Position numbers and translations under genes: made by a program. A stretch of 41,479 nucleotides of DNA, taken from the NCBI GenBank assembly GCA_024694565.1, contig JAILJR010000234.1:1-41479 (forward strand), in the 5' to 3' direction. The stretch is from Butyrivibrio sp. (GTDB lineage: Bacteria; Bacillota; Clostridia; Lachnospirales; Lachnospiraceae). The first letter of the stretch is position 1; every line of letters starts with the position of its first letter. Below are positions 7,118 to 16,250 of this stretch, piece by piece. The notes below the pieces were generated by a model. That model did no database searches and had not been told where the DNA came from. It was given only the letters and a program-made list of their open reading frames with translations.

Positions 7118-7211
7118 ATGAATATACTCTATATCGCCGGTTTATTGGTACAATTATGAGAGATGCCGATACAGATGAATGTTCGCCTGTCCGGCATCTC
7201 TCCGGTTAGAA

Positions 7212-9284
7212 TCATAACCTTCTGTTTTTGTACTTCAGAGCAAAAAGAATTGCTGCCAAAAGCACTAATACACTAGCTCCTGCATAAATCCAGTCCGTGG
7301 TTGAGACGGTCCTCACCTGTCCGAAAGCTCCTGGGAAATCTCCTTCCGGGAAATCTCCTGATGAATCTCTTCCTGGGAAGCCGTTATCGCTTTCAGTGCT
7401 GTCTTCAGAGTTCTTTGATCCTTCTTTAGAATTATCGGAGCTGCTGTTACTTCTATGACGGCCGTTGCCACCACTACTATCTGAACTGTTGCTCCCGAAA
7501 CCGCCTCCGGGACCGCCACCGCCTCCGGGGCCGAAACCGCCTCCGGGGCCGCCACCGCCTCCGGGGCCGCCACCGCCGCCCATAGAGCCCATATCTGTAA
7601 GACTGATGGACGAGGCATCAATCAGGGCATCAGGGTTCTTTTCCCGGGCGCTGTCAGTGGAACCTATTGTTCCATCCAACTGACCCTGTATGCTCTCGCA
7701 TCTGAGTTCCACAAAAGTTCTGATAGTTTCTACTGCTTTCTCAAACTCCTCAGTTGTACAGAACGTTCTGGGATCTCTTTCCACATACTCTGCAATCATG
7801 TCATGCGTACTGTCGATAAGGCCAGTAATGTATCCACTTGCATAGAACTGATTCAGGAACTCCTGGAAGTACTCATGGTACATTTCCAGATATTCATCAC
7901 AGGAGGTGATCCATGAAAACATTGGTCTGTCAGTGCTTCCCTCAGTCACCGAGAGAGGAGTATCTATAGGGTCATTTACTGCGCCATCTGAATCCTGAGC
8001 CTGGAAAGTTCCATAAGCCAGATTATAATCCCATGGTATCATGCTCAGAAGACCATCCTCTTCATAGAGATAGTAATTGTGGATCATATTGCCGGTGTAA
8101 CTGTCACCGTTTACAACAAAATTGTGAACTACCATGTATCGCAGGACTTCATCAATATTCACTGCATCAGCGATTTTCCCGGCATCGCCTTCAGACAATC
8201 CCTCATTCATATTCTTAAGGGCCTTTATAAGTCTGTTCTTATCAGCAGTTGTAATAGCAGTTTTTGCGCTGTCAAATATGGCTGAATAGCTGGCCGTATC
8301 GTCGTCAGAGTACTTGAGCTTGGCATCGTCGCTGCCCATGCCGAAACCACCAAATCCGCCAGGGAAGCCACTGGGAGGCCCTCCAAAGCCTTGAGGCTTA
8401 CCAGATTCATCTGATCCGCCGGATCCATCGGGGCCTTTATTGTCTCCGGACTTGTCGGACTTATCAGAGTAATTCGATTCAGCAAATCCTCCTGCAGACT
8501 CCATCTTTTTCTTGAACTCTTCAAGCTCTTCCTCAGTCATATTCTCTGGAGACTTAATCTCTCCATCAGAATCACTTGACTCAAAGGGGTTCTTTATTCC
8601 CAGCTCATCAAAGTCCACATCACGCATGTCGAAATCACGTCCGTTTCCACGGCCGCCGCCCATACTCATGGAGTCAGGCTTGTACAGATTTCCGTAATTA
8701 GAGCCGTAGTTTCTCTTAAGGAAAGATTCCTCAACGGCTTCCACAGCCAGATACAATCCCCAGTTTTCACCGTTGACTGTAATAAAGACAAAACTAACCA
8801 GCGGAGCCGAGGCTCCAAATTCCTTCATGAGTTTGTACGCCAGATAATCTTTCATCATTGTGTAGTCCTGGATCAGGTTGTTGAGACAGAGCTTGTCCAG
8901 GCCGTAATATGTATTGTTTGACTGATATGCGTCAAATTCTATTTTTAAGCTGTATCTGTCACTATCCAGCTGTGACACAGTACTCAGAGACGTATTTCCC
9001 TTGGCTCTGATTCCTACATTCTTTACAGTTTCGCCATCAATGGTAACATTTGCCGCGTAGTATTCCTCATCTGTGGCATTTTCGATCAGGCTGTCCCAGT
9101 CCGGGATCTCAATATCTATGGTATGGACATAGCTGTCATCAAAAAGCTTGTCCTCATAACTAAAGCTCATGGAATCATCTGCAGTGAGCCCGATCTTTTC
9201 ACCGTTCATGAAAATCGCTGTGACAAGTACTGCAATGATAGTGATGATGATACACACCGTGTCTATACTTTTGTGTGTTGACAT
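7212..9284 (-). CDS. CotH-type kinase-like protein, membrane-anchored
   Basis: A protein of 690 residues. An N-terminal membrane segment (about 9-27) is followed by an extracytoplasmic CotH domain: IRAKGNTSLSTVS, NGENWGLYLAVEA (about 170-182), HNYYLY, and MIPWDYNLAYG near 415-425, which contains the metal-binding Asp of CotH kinases. An acidic Ser/Gly/Asp-rich insert (about 215-320) interrupts the domain. Near 565-600 is a repeated Gly-Pro tract. The C-terminus has a second membrane helix (LVLLAAILFALKY) and a basic tail. CotH proteins are atypical protein kinases or spore-coat/cellulosome proteins. It is the last gene of the VTC-DUF4956-CotH operon. ATG 9284 follows GAAGGAG. Confidence 0.9.
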   Translation of the reverse strand: MSTHKSIDTVCIIITIIAVLVTAIFMNGEKIGLTADDSMSFSYEDKLFDDSYVHTIDIEIPDWDSLIENATDEEYYAANVTIDGETVKNVGIRAKGNTSLSTVSQLDSDRYSLKIEFDAYQSNNTYYGLDKLCLNNLIQDYTMMKDYLAYKLMKEFGASAPLVSFVFITVNGENWGLYLAVEAVEESFLKRNYGSNYGNLYKPDSMSMGGGRGNGRDFDMRDVDFDELGIKNPFESSDSDGEIKSPENMTEEELEEFKKKMESAGGFAESNYSDKSDKSGDNKGPDGSGGSDESGKPQGFGGPPSGFPGGFGGFGMGSDDAKLKYSDDDTASYSAIFDSAKTAITTADKNRLIKALKNMNEGLSEGDAGKIADAVNIDEVLRYMVVHNFVVNGDSYTGNMIHNYYLYEEDGLLSMIPWDYNLAYGTFQAQDSDGAVNDPIDTPLSVTEGSTDRPMFSWITSCDEYLEMYHEYFQEFLNQFYASGYITGLIDSTHDMIAEYVERDPRTFCTTEEFEKAVETIRTFVELRCESIQGQLDGTIGSTDSAREKNPDALIDASSISLTDMGSMGGGGGPGGGGGPGGGFGPGGGGGPGGGFGSNSSDSSGGNGRHRSNSSSDNSKEGSKNSEDSTESDNGFPGRDSSGDFPEGDFPGAFGQVRTVSTTDWIYAGASVLVLLAAILFALKYKNRRL

Positions 9285-9330
9285 CTTTTGATCTCCTTCA
9301 GTTTATATGTTGCACGGAACCAATCCCGTA

Positions 9331-10002
9331 TCATCCCATATACTCGCCGTTATAGCTTACTAGCACTGCGCTGTTAATTCCATCCATATCAGCCAGCTCA
9401 TTTACAAAATCAGTGTTGTCATCCTTGAGCCTGACTTCAAGATTGAGCTCAAGATTGCCCTTCTGCGCACTCTTGCTTTTAACAACAAGCCTCTGAGTCT
9501 TCGTCTTGATAAAATCTGTTGCCTTTACCTCAGCATCATGTCCATCGCAATTGACAACAATGATATAGGGAACTAGATGTGACTTACGATTAACGAATAT
9601 CAAAAGAATGATGCCGATTATGACGCTTCCGAAAACTGCCAGCGGAATCATTCCTGCTGCCAGTACGATACCAACTGCAATAGCCCAGAACAGGAATGCA
9701 ATATCCAGCGGTTCCTTGATAGCTGTCCTGAAACGAACAATGGAAAGGGCACCCACCATACCAAGGGAAAGAACTACGTTACTGGTAACAGCCAGAATAA
9801 CCAATGTAGTGATCATACTAAGGGCCACCAATGTAACTCCAAAGCTTGATGAATACATAACGCCCTGATATGTCTTTTTATACACCAGAAAAATAAACAT
9901 ACCGATTGCAAAAGCCAGCACCATCGCGATTACCATATCCAGTATGCTGATACTTGTCACATTCTCCAGAAAGCTTGATTTAAAGATGTCATTGAAACTC
10001 AT
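9331..10002 (-). CDS. DUF4956 membrane protein
   Basis: A protein of 223 residues. The N-terminal half has about four hydrophobic helices, with the well-kept block LSLGMVGALSIVRFRTAIKE between helices, a DUF4956 hallmark. The C-terminal soluble part (about 150-223) ends in a small alpha/beta domain of ferredoxin-like look. DUF4956 proteins occur next to VTC polyphosphate polymerases and CotH proteins, as here, and probably form a membrane complex with them. ATG 10002 is preceded by AAGGAG; the longer frame to 10074 has no ribosome site. Confidence 0.88.
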   Translation of the reverse strand: MSFNDIFKSSFLENVTSISILDMVIAMVLAFAIGMFIFLVYKKTYQGVMYSSSFGVTLVALSMITTLVILAVTSNVVLSLGMVGALSIVRFRTAIKEPLDIAFLFWAIAVGIVLAAGMIPLAVFGSVIIGIILLIFVNRKSHLVPYIIVVNCDGHDAEVKATDFIKTKTQRLVVKSKSAQKGNLELNLEVRLKDDNTDFVNELADMDGINSAVLVSYNGEYMG

Positions 10003-10128
10003 TTTCTTTTTCTCCTTTTTATCATTTATGTTTGGGACAAAGCCAAAGTATAGCCAAAACAATCGGAGCAGCATCCGGATTACTTTGAATATTTGGATGC
10101 TTTTTACCGGTCTGGAGGAAATTTACGT

Positions 10129-10824
10129 TTAGAATTCATAATTTGAAAGATTAACAGTTGGCAGCCTGCAGGCTTCATATTTGGAAAAAGAGCCCGTCCT
10201 TGCGTGAGGCAGCTGGACTATATCCCGGATTATTTCAGGCAGGAATTCATCCCACTTAACCTCCATAATGCAGACTCCGAGAGCTGCCGGAACAGTTATA
10301 CAATCCACGTCCAGAAAATCTGTATTGCCCAGACCTGTTCTTACGTTGTAGTCCAGTGTAACCCGTACGTTGCCGGGGCCATATATAAATGGTTCTCTGG
10401 TGTAGTCAACTATCACTTTAGGCCCAAGCCTCTCAGATACCATTCTGTAATGAAGCTCCTTGATAAGTTCATTATCTGATATTTCCATCCAACCGATGTT
10501 TCCATCTACAATGGACTGAGCCTGCGCTTGTGTCAGACTTGCGGATATCTTGCAGCCAAATCCTCCCATCTTGCATTTCTTCTCAAGATGAATGACTGAC
10601 TTATCGCCGTTGTAGTACCTTATCCTGAACTTGGATCTTCTGCTGATACCGCTCTGTTTCTCCAGCAGAGCCTTGTCAGTAGGTGTATCAAAATAAAGAC
10701 TTCTTATAAGGTATCTGCCATCGACGGCATGGGGATCAGCTCTTGCAACAGCACGAAGGCGCTGCCTTATGGTTATCATATCGCCGGTTGTGATCTCATG
10801 CTTAAGCTCATGTCTGTATTTCAC
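10129..10824 (-). CDS. VTC-domain polyphosphate polymerase
   Basis: A protein of 231 residues of the VTC/CYTH-like superfamily, which makes polyphosphate from ATP inside a beta-barrel tunnel. Conserved tunnel blocks are present: RYLIRSLYFDTP, RSKFRIRYYNGD, IHLEKKCK, VIVDYTREPF and the late IMEVKWDEFLPEII. These supply the basic and acidic residues that bind phosphate and metal. The start is a GTG at 10824 with AGGAGG upstream on the minus strand. It is the first gene of the operon with DUF4956 and CotH. It lacks its own membrane segment, so DUF4956 may anchor it. Polyphosphate synthesis is inferred from the family. Confidence 0.9.
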   Translation of the reverse strand: MKYRHELKHEITTGDMITIRQRLRAVARADPHAVDGRYLIRSLYFDTPTDKALLEKQSGISRRSKFRIRYYNGDKSVIHLEKKCKMGGFGCKISASLTQAQAQSIVDGNIGWMEISDNELIKELHYRMVSERLGPKVIVDYTREPFIYGPGNVRVTLDYNVRTGLGNTDFLDVDCITVPAALGVCIMEVKWDEFLPEIIRDIVQLPHARTGSFSKYEACRLPTVNLSNYEF

Positions 10825-10863
10825 AGAAAGTCCTCCTGGTCAAATTTATTTTTGTTATGTCTA

Positions 10864-10887
10864 ATGAGTTTTTGTCGGGCAACTCAT
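10864..10887. repeat. Solo module 1 hairpin
   Basis: ATGAGTTTTTGTCGGGCAAC ending in TCAT forms a 7-bp stem. It is a solo copy of the end-module of the long palindromic repeats and lies 40 bases upstream of the VTC start. Confidence 0.7.
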
Positions 10888-11074
10888 CTTATTATATTAA
10901 AACTCAAAAAGGCTCCGGACCTTATTCTGACTTTCAACCTTGTCATAATATACTCCTAACCTAAAAATATCCTAAAATTTGCAAAATTCATGATTGGTTG
11001 AATCCTCTGACAGGAAAGCGCAGGCCTGACAGTTCAGTGATGGTATAGGTCATGATCCCTCCGAAAAAAAATTA

Positions 11075-11209
11075 TATGAAAAAGTAGAAAAAGTAGGGAA
11101 AGCACTTGAGAACTTCCTTAAGGGAATAGGAATGCCACTTAACTTTGCAGAGCTTGGAGCAAAAGAGGAGGATATCCCTGCTCTCTTCAATTCCTTTCAA
11201 GCAAACTGA
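11075..11209 (+). pseudogene. Iron-containing alcohol dehydrogenase C-terminal fragment
   Basis: There are 44 open codons without a start. FLKGIGMPLNFAELGAKEED is the usual C-terminal segment of Fe-dependent alcohol/butanol dehydrogenases, followed by a normal stop at 11207-11209. The catalytic and NAD-binding domains are absent. The 250 bases upstream show no other recognisable gene. Confidence 0.75.
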
Positions 11210-11289
11210 AACTGTGATATTATTATTTTAATAGGCAAAGGCGCTTAAATGATATGGCGTACTTTGCCCTTTTCATACGGAGGTGTTTT

Positions 11290-11580
11290 ATGGAGATGAC
11301 CGAAAAACTTGACTTACTGCTTGAAAGAGCAAGGAAGGACGACGAGTTAAAACAGAGACTGCTTGATACAAGAAAGTCGGTTAACCCGTTGGATGATTTT
11401 TGCAAAATTGCTACAGCGAGTGGCTTTGAAATGTCTGTAATGGATATGATAAATCAGGGTGAAGAATTCTACGCTGAGATAAAGAGAAGTACAAATGGCG
11501 GTGGTGAAAACTCACCTGATCTTGATTACCAGAATGATGAGTATTCTATTTTTATGATAAGGCTTGAGGGCGTAAAATAG
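11290..11580 (+). CDS. Nif11-like peptide, possible RiPP-type precursor
   Basis: A protein of 96 residues. Helical N-terminal part MTEKLDLLLERARKDDELKQ, then FCKIATASGFEMSVMDMIN, resembling the Nif11-like leader fold (a helix pair with a Cys-Lys/Gly-Phe core). A Gly-rich break follows (STNGGGENSP), then an acidic tail with no cysteine. Nif11-like leaders guide peptide modification and are cut after GG; no modifying enzyme or peptidase transporter is visible nearby. ATG 11290 has GGAGGTG at 11279-11285. It could equally be a small regulatory protein. The family call is moderate. Confidence 0.55.
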   Translation: MEMTEKLDLLLERARKDDELKQRLLDTRKSVNPLDDFCKIATASGFEMSVMDMINQGEEFYAEIKRSTNGGGENSPDLDYQNDEYSIFMIRLEGVK

Positions 11581-11628
11581 GTTCATTATGAACAATCTGA
11601 ATCTTAACGATGATACAAAAGGAATAAT

Positions 11629-11837
11629 ATGAGCTGCCCGACAAAAGCTCGCCAGACCGGCCCCGGCTGTGCATATTGTACAATCACTTCGGGCACGCTT
11701 TCGCTCCTGCTCGCTGGTAGCGGTACTAAGAGGCCAAAGTACAGCCTCTAAGTACCGACCGCTCACAAGGCCCTCTCAGCCTCCTGTGCAATATGCACAG
11801 CCACGGAGCCACCAGGTGACTTTTGACCTCAACTCAT
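11629..11837. repeat. Long palindromic repeat, copy B
   Basis: A 209-bp element in the same orientation as copy A. The left end is module 1 (GAGCTGCCCGACAAAAGCTC); the right end is module 2 in reverse (TTTTGACCTCAACTCAT). It has the same GGCTGTGCATATTGyACA core. The central stem at 11720-11757 uses AGAGGC/GCCTCT, where copies A and D use AGGCACC-type pairs. Confidence 0.9.
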
Positions 11838-11942
11838 AATAGTGAAGAGGCTTAAAGAGGCAGCAGGTGATAAGAAAAAAGAACTCCTGGCTGGATTCAG
11901 GTAATTTTCGAAGAAGTAAACAGGGTAAAGAGTAGAAATAGA

Positions 11943-11981
11943 AGAATAAACAGAAAAATAAACAGAAAAATAAACAGAAAA
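11943..11981. repeat. Short A-rich tandem repeat
   Basis: About three copies of the 12-base unit AAATAAACAGAA stand in tandem. They are just upstream of the terminator at 11991. No function is seen. Confidence 0.7.
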
Positions 11982-11990
11982 TAATACCTT

Positions 11991-12034
11991 AGACGGTGAC
12001 GATTGATCAGATTCATTCGTCACCGTCTATTTTT
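11991..12034 (+). terminator. Rho-independent terminator
   Basis: A perfect 12-bp stem, AGACGGTGACGA (11991-12002) with TCGTCACCGTCT (12017-12028), is followed by ATTTTT. It lies in the gene-poor stretch between copy B and the secreted-protein relic. Confidence 0.8.
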
Positions 12035-12194
12035 ATCCATAAATCGCCGGATACGGCACATCAAAGAAGAATAAGTGAAAAACAGTGTGACCAGGATGTG
12101 ACCTTGAGGCTGATAAGATCAACTCAACAGGAAGCAAAGAAACGGAAAAACATAAATCAGTATAGAACAATCAATCGGAAAGGAGATTACAACA

Positions 12195-13341
12195 ATGACA
12201 AACAGGATGAAAATATTAGGAACATTAGCCGGTGGAGTTGCAGCAATCATGATCATGTCAAATGTGACATCGATTCCCACATAGCACATGCAGATAACAT
12301 AGAAGAAACTACTGACGCAGCAGATAATAAAAAGGCTGATATAACAGAAGCTATTGATGAAGAAGCATTAAAATTGAGCGCAGAGTATCAGGCCAACAGG
12401 ATCCTCAGGAGCGCAGTCTCTTCGACCTTGCCTATGACTCTCAGAAAGATGAAAGTCTCTTTGCCGGAGAAGCAATGCAGAAATGCGAAAGCTACCTTCA
12501 GGACAGAACAAGTCGTTTCTTATCAACATGCAACGTGTTTATAGAATGCCTCAATGTACACAAGCAGATAGCGGATTTTACTCAGGAGCAGATAGATGGA
12601 ATGAAAGATGAAACCAGAAAAATCTATGACTCCGTAAAGAGCTCCACAGAATCCATTAACGCAATTATCGATGATGTAATCGGATATATCTTCCGCGGAT
12701 ACAAGGACGAGAAAGATATGACAGCAGAAGAAAAGAAGGACGTTGAAGAGAATGGAAAGGGTGTTTTCGCAGTAGCAACAGAGTATTACAACAAGGATAA
12801 GACAGTTTACATCGATACCGGCAACAAAAACGTTGACTTAAAGGACACGCTTACAGTTCACAAGGCATCAGAGTATACTGATAAGAGCTACTACAATAAA
12901 ACAGAAACTGCTTTTGGCAGCCCTTACGTATACCATAGTACAAACAAGACCGAAGTTGCAGACAGAATAGCTGACACTGTGAATAAGCAGCTGAAGGAGA
13001 GCGGGCTTGAAACCAGCGATATCAACAAGATAAGAGACCAGGCAAGGAAAAACGGAATGACAATCAGTGAATACCTTACATACTGCGGATTTGACGCAAG
13101 CAATTTAGGAGATGGAATCCTTGTACGCAGCTCATATAAGAACGACCATGCAGCAGGAGCAAGCGGATATCATGTAGGAAATTCAGAAAAAATAGGCGGC
13201 TCCGGACATGACTGTAAGAAGCGTGATGGCAGGATGGTTGACTGGTTTAAGGTTTATGATACCGGTAAAAATGAGAATGATCCCTGGATTGGACGTGACG
13301 ACTACTCAGGCGACTGGTACATCTTCTTCGAGCAGGAGTGA
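12195..13341 (+). pseudogene. Secreted protein of unknown function, two frameshifts
   Basis: AGGAG at 12181 precedes an ATG at 12195 that reads MTNRMKILGTLAGGVAAIMI, a signal peptide, and stops at a TAG at 12282. The adjacent frame continues AHADNIEETTDAADNKK, which looks like the mature N-terminus. A further shift near 12395-12425 leads into the long frame (FDLAYDSQKDESLF ... IFFEQE) ending at 13341. Both shifts are of the one-base-deletion type. The C-terminal part is not recognised; it has an acidic middle and ends RDDYSGDWYIFFEQE. If the shifts are sequencing errors, this is a roughly 380-residue exported protein. Confidence 0.65.
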
Positions 13342-13443
13342 TATGAATCTTACAGACAGATACTAAAAGAAAGGTAACACGGGAAAGTGAGCTTCTTATT
13401 CCTGGGTGGAAAGGGGGAATGAAGACAAATTAAATTTACAGAG

Positions 13444-13479
13444 GCATCCTGCACCACATTGGTGCGGGGTGCTTTTTTT
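13444..13479 (+). terminator. Rho-independent terminator
   Basis: GCATCCTGCACC (13444-13455) pairs with GGTGCGGGGTGC (13461-13472) including G-U pairs, followed by seven T. It is about 100 bases after the secreted-protein relic. Confidence 0.85.
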
Positions 13480-13552
13480 ACGAAAAACAATTTGAGGGTC
13501 CTCCCCTGCATTTCACCTGTAGTGCTACTGTAAATTATATCTGAGCTTATAT

Positions 13553-13588
13553 GCCATGTTTCGGAAAAATGCCGTTACATGGCTTTAT
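13553..13588 (+). terminator. Possible second terminator hairpin
   Basis: GCCATGT and ACATGGC enclose an inner CGG/CCG pair, followed by a T-rich tail. The surrounding 13480-13800 stretch holds no gene; an imperfect inverted pair, 13615-13638 with 13744-13767 (both related to TCCAGAGyCGGG), also lies there. Confidence 0.5.
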
Positions 13589-13807
13589 TTTATGCCATGG
13601 AATATAGTAAAATTGTTGTAACTGTCCAGAGTCGGGACACTGAAACGCAGGCATTTCATCGTTGCCGGATATCCGCCAAATAGAAATGTTTAAAAATAAA
13701 TCTATTCGGGCAAGCCAGATATCTGCATTTTTAAAATTATCTGCCCGGCTCTGGATAGTTGCAAATTATCTGTATATGCGTTGATGCAGAATAAGGAGGA
13801 TAAAGGT

Positions 13808-14119
13808 ATGTTATTAGTGACAACAGAAACAGTTAGCGGAAAGAATCTTGAGATGCTTGGTCTTGTAAAGGGCAGTACAATCCAGACAGTTAATGCACTC
13901 AAGGACATTGGTGCAGGATTAAAGACGCTTGTTGGCGGTGAGCTTGGAAACTATAACGAGATGATGTCAAAGGCCCGCAGTCTTGCGACAGACAGAATGA
14001 TCAAGGAAGCAGAAGCTCTTGGGGCGGATGCTGTAGTTGGAGTAAGGTACTCATCATCTTCAGTAATGCAGAGCGCTGCGGAGATTATGGCTTACGGAAC
14101 AGCGGTGAAGTTTATCTGA
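13808..14119 (+). CDS. YbjQ/UPF0145 family protein
   Basis: A protein of 103 residues of the YbjQ (UPF0145, heavy-metal-binding-domain-like) family. Typical segments are TTETVSGKNLEMLGLVKGST, a central variable region and AEALGADAVVGVRY, with a C-terminal AYGTAVKF. Members form pentamers or decamers; the cellular role is not established. ATG 13808 is preceded by AAGGAGG at 13792-13798. It is monocistronic, with repeat modules immediately downstream. Confidence 0.88.
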   Translation: MLLVTTETVSGKNLEMLGLVKGSTIQTVNALKDIGAGLKTLVGGELGNYNEMMSKARSLATDRMIKEAEALGADAVVGVRYSSSSVMQSAAEIMAYGTAVKFI

Positions 14120-14140
14120 GTAAAAAGGAGCCGGACTGGC

Positions 14141-14188
14141 GAGCTTTTGTCGGGCGACTCATATTATGACTTTTGACCTCAACATCAT
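14141..14188. repeat. Solo end-modules of the palindromic repeat family (reverse)
   Basis: Module 1 in reverse (GAGCTTTTGTCGGGCGACTC, 14141-14162) is followed by module 2 in reverse (14166-14188). These are the same two modules as at 3850-3900 in a different arrangement. They lie just after the YbjQ stop. Confidence 0.75.
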
Positions 14189-14357
14189 TAAGATTTAATT
14201 TACTGCGAGGAAGAAACTGTGAAAATAGTCACTGCCGGATATCCTGTGGTGGGATATGGCAGAAAGAGGAATAGATCAGATGATGCAGATTATAAAAACC
14301 TGTACTCTTTAGGAAGAGGATTCAAAGAACCTTATTGTTGCCGATTGCGTTGAACTG

Positions 14358-15887
14358 TTGAAAAAGCATGGCTTTTCAAAGGGAGCGACAGCTAGATATG
14401 TGGCTACTCTGAACAGGGTGCTTGACCTGTATAGGGAAAAGCTTGGCGAGCAGGAAGTCATTCAATACGTCGTGCGAAAGCGCTTTATGAGGATTGATTG
14501 TACCCTGAGCATAGCAGGAGAGATGATCAGTCCTCTTGATGCGGAGAATTATACCTCAAACCGTGAGCGTGTTGAAAGAACCTTAAATCATCTCCTTATC
14601 AACAAGACAGACCAGGTTTCATATATCTATTCCGCCAGGCACAATATTGTCTCGGTCGCCAGTCTCCCCAAAACAGAGAGATCGATTTTAAAATCACCAA
14701 TGATCTGGGCTGTGGTCCTTGGGCTGATTCTGGGAATAATCTGCAATCATCTTCCGGAAGATGTAAAAACAATTATCCTTGATGATATTATGACCCCTCT
14801 GTTCAATGTCTGCATTGGGATCATAACCCGAATAATGGTGCCGGTGATCTTCAGTTCCCTGCTTACATCTATTGCAGCGCTTCGGAGCGTGGATGATCTC
14901 ACGAACCTTGGATTTAAGATCATAAGGCGATTTGTTATTGTGACCGTTTCAATTATTGTTGTGGGAATTGCAGTAACATTGATTTTTTACTACAATTTTG
15001 GTGTGTCTTCCGTGGATTTTTCACCGGAAAATCTTTTTTCACTGATACTTAATATCATTCCGACCAATATCGTGTCGCCGTTTGCAGACGGAAACACACC
15101 ACAGCTTGTTGTGCTGGCTCTTTTCTTTGGTGCTGCATTACTTGTCGCAGGAGACAAGGCACATGGGTTAAAAGATATTCTCGGCCAGATAAACTTCTGG
15201 ATAATGTCAGCAATGGGGATTGCCATGACAGTTTGTCCGGTCATTCCCTTTGTCAGCATTTTTTCTGTAGTGGCAAAAGGTAACGGACGGGATCTGCTGA
15301 ATGGTTGGGAATTTGTAGTTGCCAGTTATGCGATATGTACTATCTGCGGAATCATAAAGCTTATTCTGGTATGTACCAGATGCAATGTGAAGATATCGGT
15401 GGTATGGAAGAAGCTGTGGCCTATGGTATCAAATGCCTTTGTAAGCGGGAACAATACTACAATTCTTAAGCAGGAATATGATATCTCTGAAAAGGACCTG
15501 GGTATAACACCGGTGTTTTCCAGCTTCTGGATTCCTATGAGCCAGGCAATGTTCAATCCCCGCCAGACGGTAAGCCTTTTAGTTCCGCCTATTTTGATTC
15601 TTAAATACATGGGCATTCCAATCTCGATGCCATTTCTTGTGATATACTTCCTGCTGGTGCTGGAGCTCTCCATCGCCAATCCCGGGACGGCGGGAGGCTG
15701 GACCATTCTCTTTGCAGCATTGAGTCTTCCTGCGGATTATGTCGGAGCCTTTATGCTGTACAGGATGTTTACTCAAAACTATAACGCTGCCTTCGGCGCA
15801 CTTGAAATGGGGCTTGAACAGATCGCAATGGCCCACAAACATGACGAGATAGATTTGGAAAAGCTACGAGAAGAAAAAGCGGGATAA
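14358..15887 (+). CDS. DAACS-like cation symporter with N-terminal cytosolic domain, start uncertain
   Basis: About 510 residues. Residues 1-115 form a soluble helical/beta domain (ATARYVATLNRVLDLYREKL). The rest carries about eight hydrophobic segments with the layout of dicarboxylate/amino-acid:cation symporters, including IMVPVIFSSLLTSIAAL and NPGTAGGWTILFAALSLPADYV. The serine-rich re-entrant loop and the NMDGT sodium/substrate motif of classical members are replaced (VSGNNTTILKQ and QAMFNPRQ), so the substrate or coupling may differ. The TTG at 14358 is only the first available start; no ribosome site precedes it and the frame is open back to 14313, so the true N-terminus may be damaged. 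Confidence 0.75.
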   Translation: MKKHGFSKGATARYVATLNRVLDLYREKLGEQEVIQYVVRKRFMRIDCTLSIAGEMISPLDAENYTSNRERVERTLNHLLINKTDQVSYIYSARHNIVSVASLPKTERSILKSPMIWAVVLGLILGIICNHLPEDVKTIILDDIMTPLFNVCIGIITRIMVPVIFSSLLTSIAALRSVDDLTNLGFKIIRRFVIVTVSIIVVGIAVTLIFYYNFGVSSVDFSPENLFSLILNIIPTNIVSPFADGNTPQLVVLALFFGAALLVAGDKAHGLKDILGQINFWIMSAMGIAMTVCPVIPFVSIFSVVAKGNGRDLLNGWEFVVASYAICTICGIIKLILVCTRCNVKISVVWKKLWPMVSNAFVSGNNTTILKQEYDISEKDLGITPVFSSFWIPMSQAMFNPRQTVSLLVPPILILKYMGIPISMPFLVIYFLLVLELSIANPGTAGGWTILFAALSLPADYVGAFMLYRMFTQNYNAAFGALEMGLEQIAMAHKHDEIDLEKLREEKAG

Positions 15888-15948
15888 TTTATTTGCAGAT
15901 ATGATTTTTACGCCGGGGAGACTGATAAAAAGGGAACTTGATAATTAA

Positions 15949-15980
15949 TTGAACACACCGGCGCGCTAAAGTAGTATAAT
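15949..15980 (+). promoter_or_regulatory. Promoter of the small helical protein
   Basis: A perfect -10 TATAAT is at 15975-15980. TTGAAC at 15949-15954 is a possible -35, but the 20-base spacing is long. The start codon follows 40 bases downstream. Confidence 0.5.
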
Positions 15981-16019
15981 GTATTGGAAACTATAGATTA
16001 CTGTTGGAGGAGGTACGAA

Positions 16020-16238
16020 ATGGGAGATATTACTGAAATCATAAAAAAGGTCAGTGAAAACAAGGAACTTATGGCTCAGATAGCAAAAGCTGATCCTAAG
16101 CAGGGAGTGGAGCTTCTCAAGAAAGCCAATATTGATGTTTCTGAAGATGACATCAAAAAAGTTCAGGCTGCAGTGGCTGACGGAAAGCTCGATCTTGGGG
16201 ATCTTAAGAACCTGGCAGGCAGTTTGTTTAAAAAGTAA
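16020..16238 (+). CDS. Small helical protein
   Basis: A protein of 72 residues, MGDITEIIKKVSENKELMAQ to the end FKK, rich in Lys and Glu with regular heptad-like hydrophobics; no cysteine and no membrane segment. It resembles a class of short Firmicutes proteins with leader-like helices, but I cannot name the family. ATG 16020 has a strong GGAGGAGG at 16003-16010. It has its own promoter and a strong terminator right after it, so it is a highly defined single-gene unit. Confidence 0.7.
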   Translation: MGDITEIIKKVSENKELMAQIAKADPKQGVELLKKANIDVSEDDIKKVQAAVADGKLDLGDLKNLAGSLFKK

Positions 16239-16250
16239 GGAATAAAAAAT

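Noticed and set aside
7465..7683. Proline-rich open frame on the plus strand
   Set aside because: It is the complement of the Gly-rich tract of the CotH gene.
11842..11904. 20-codon frame reading KRLKEAAGDKKKELLAGF
   Set aside because: It looks peptide-like but has no ribosome site and is too short to assign; probably a gene relic.
14219..14351. 44-codon frame before the symporter (starting KIVTAGYPVVGYG)
   Set aside because: The GTG start has a poor ribosome site, there is no recognisable family, and it overlaps the likely damaged N-terminus of the symporter.
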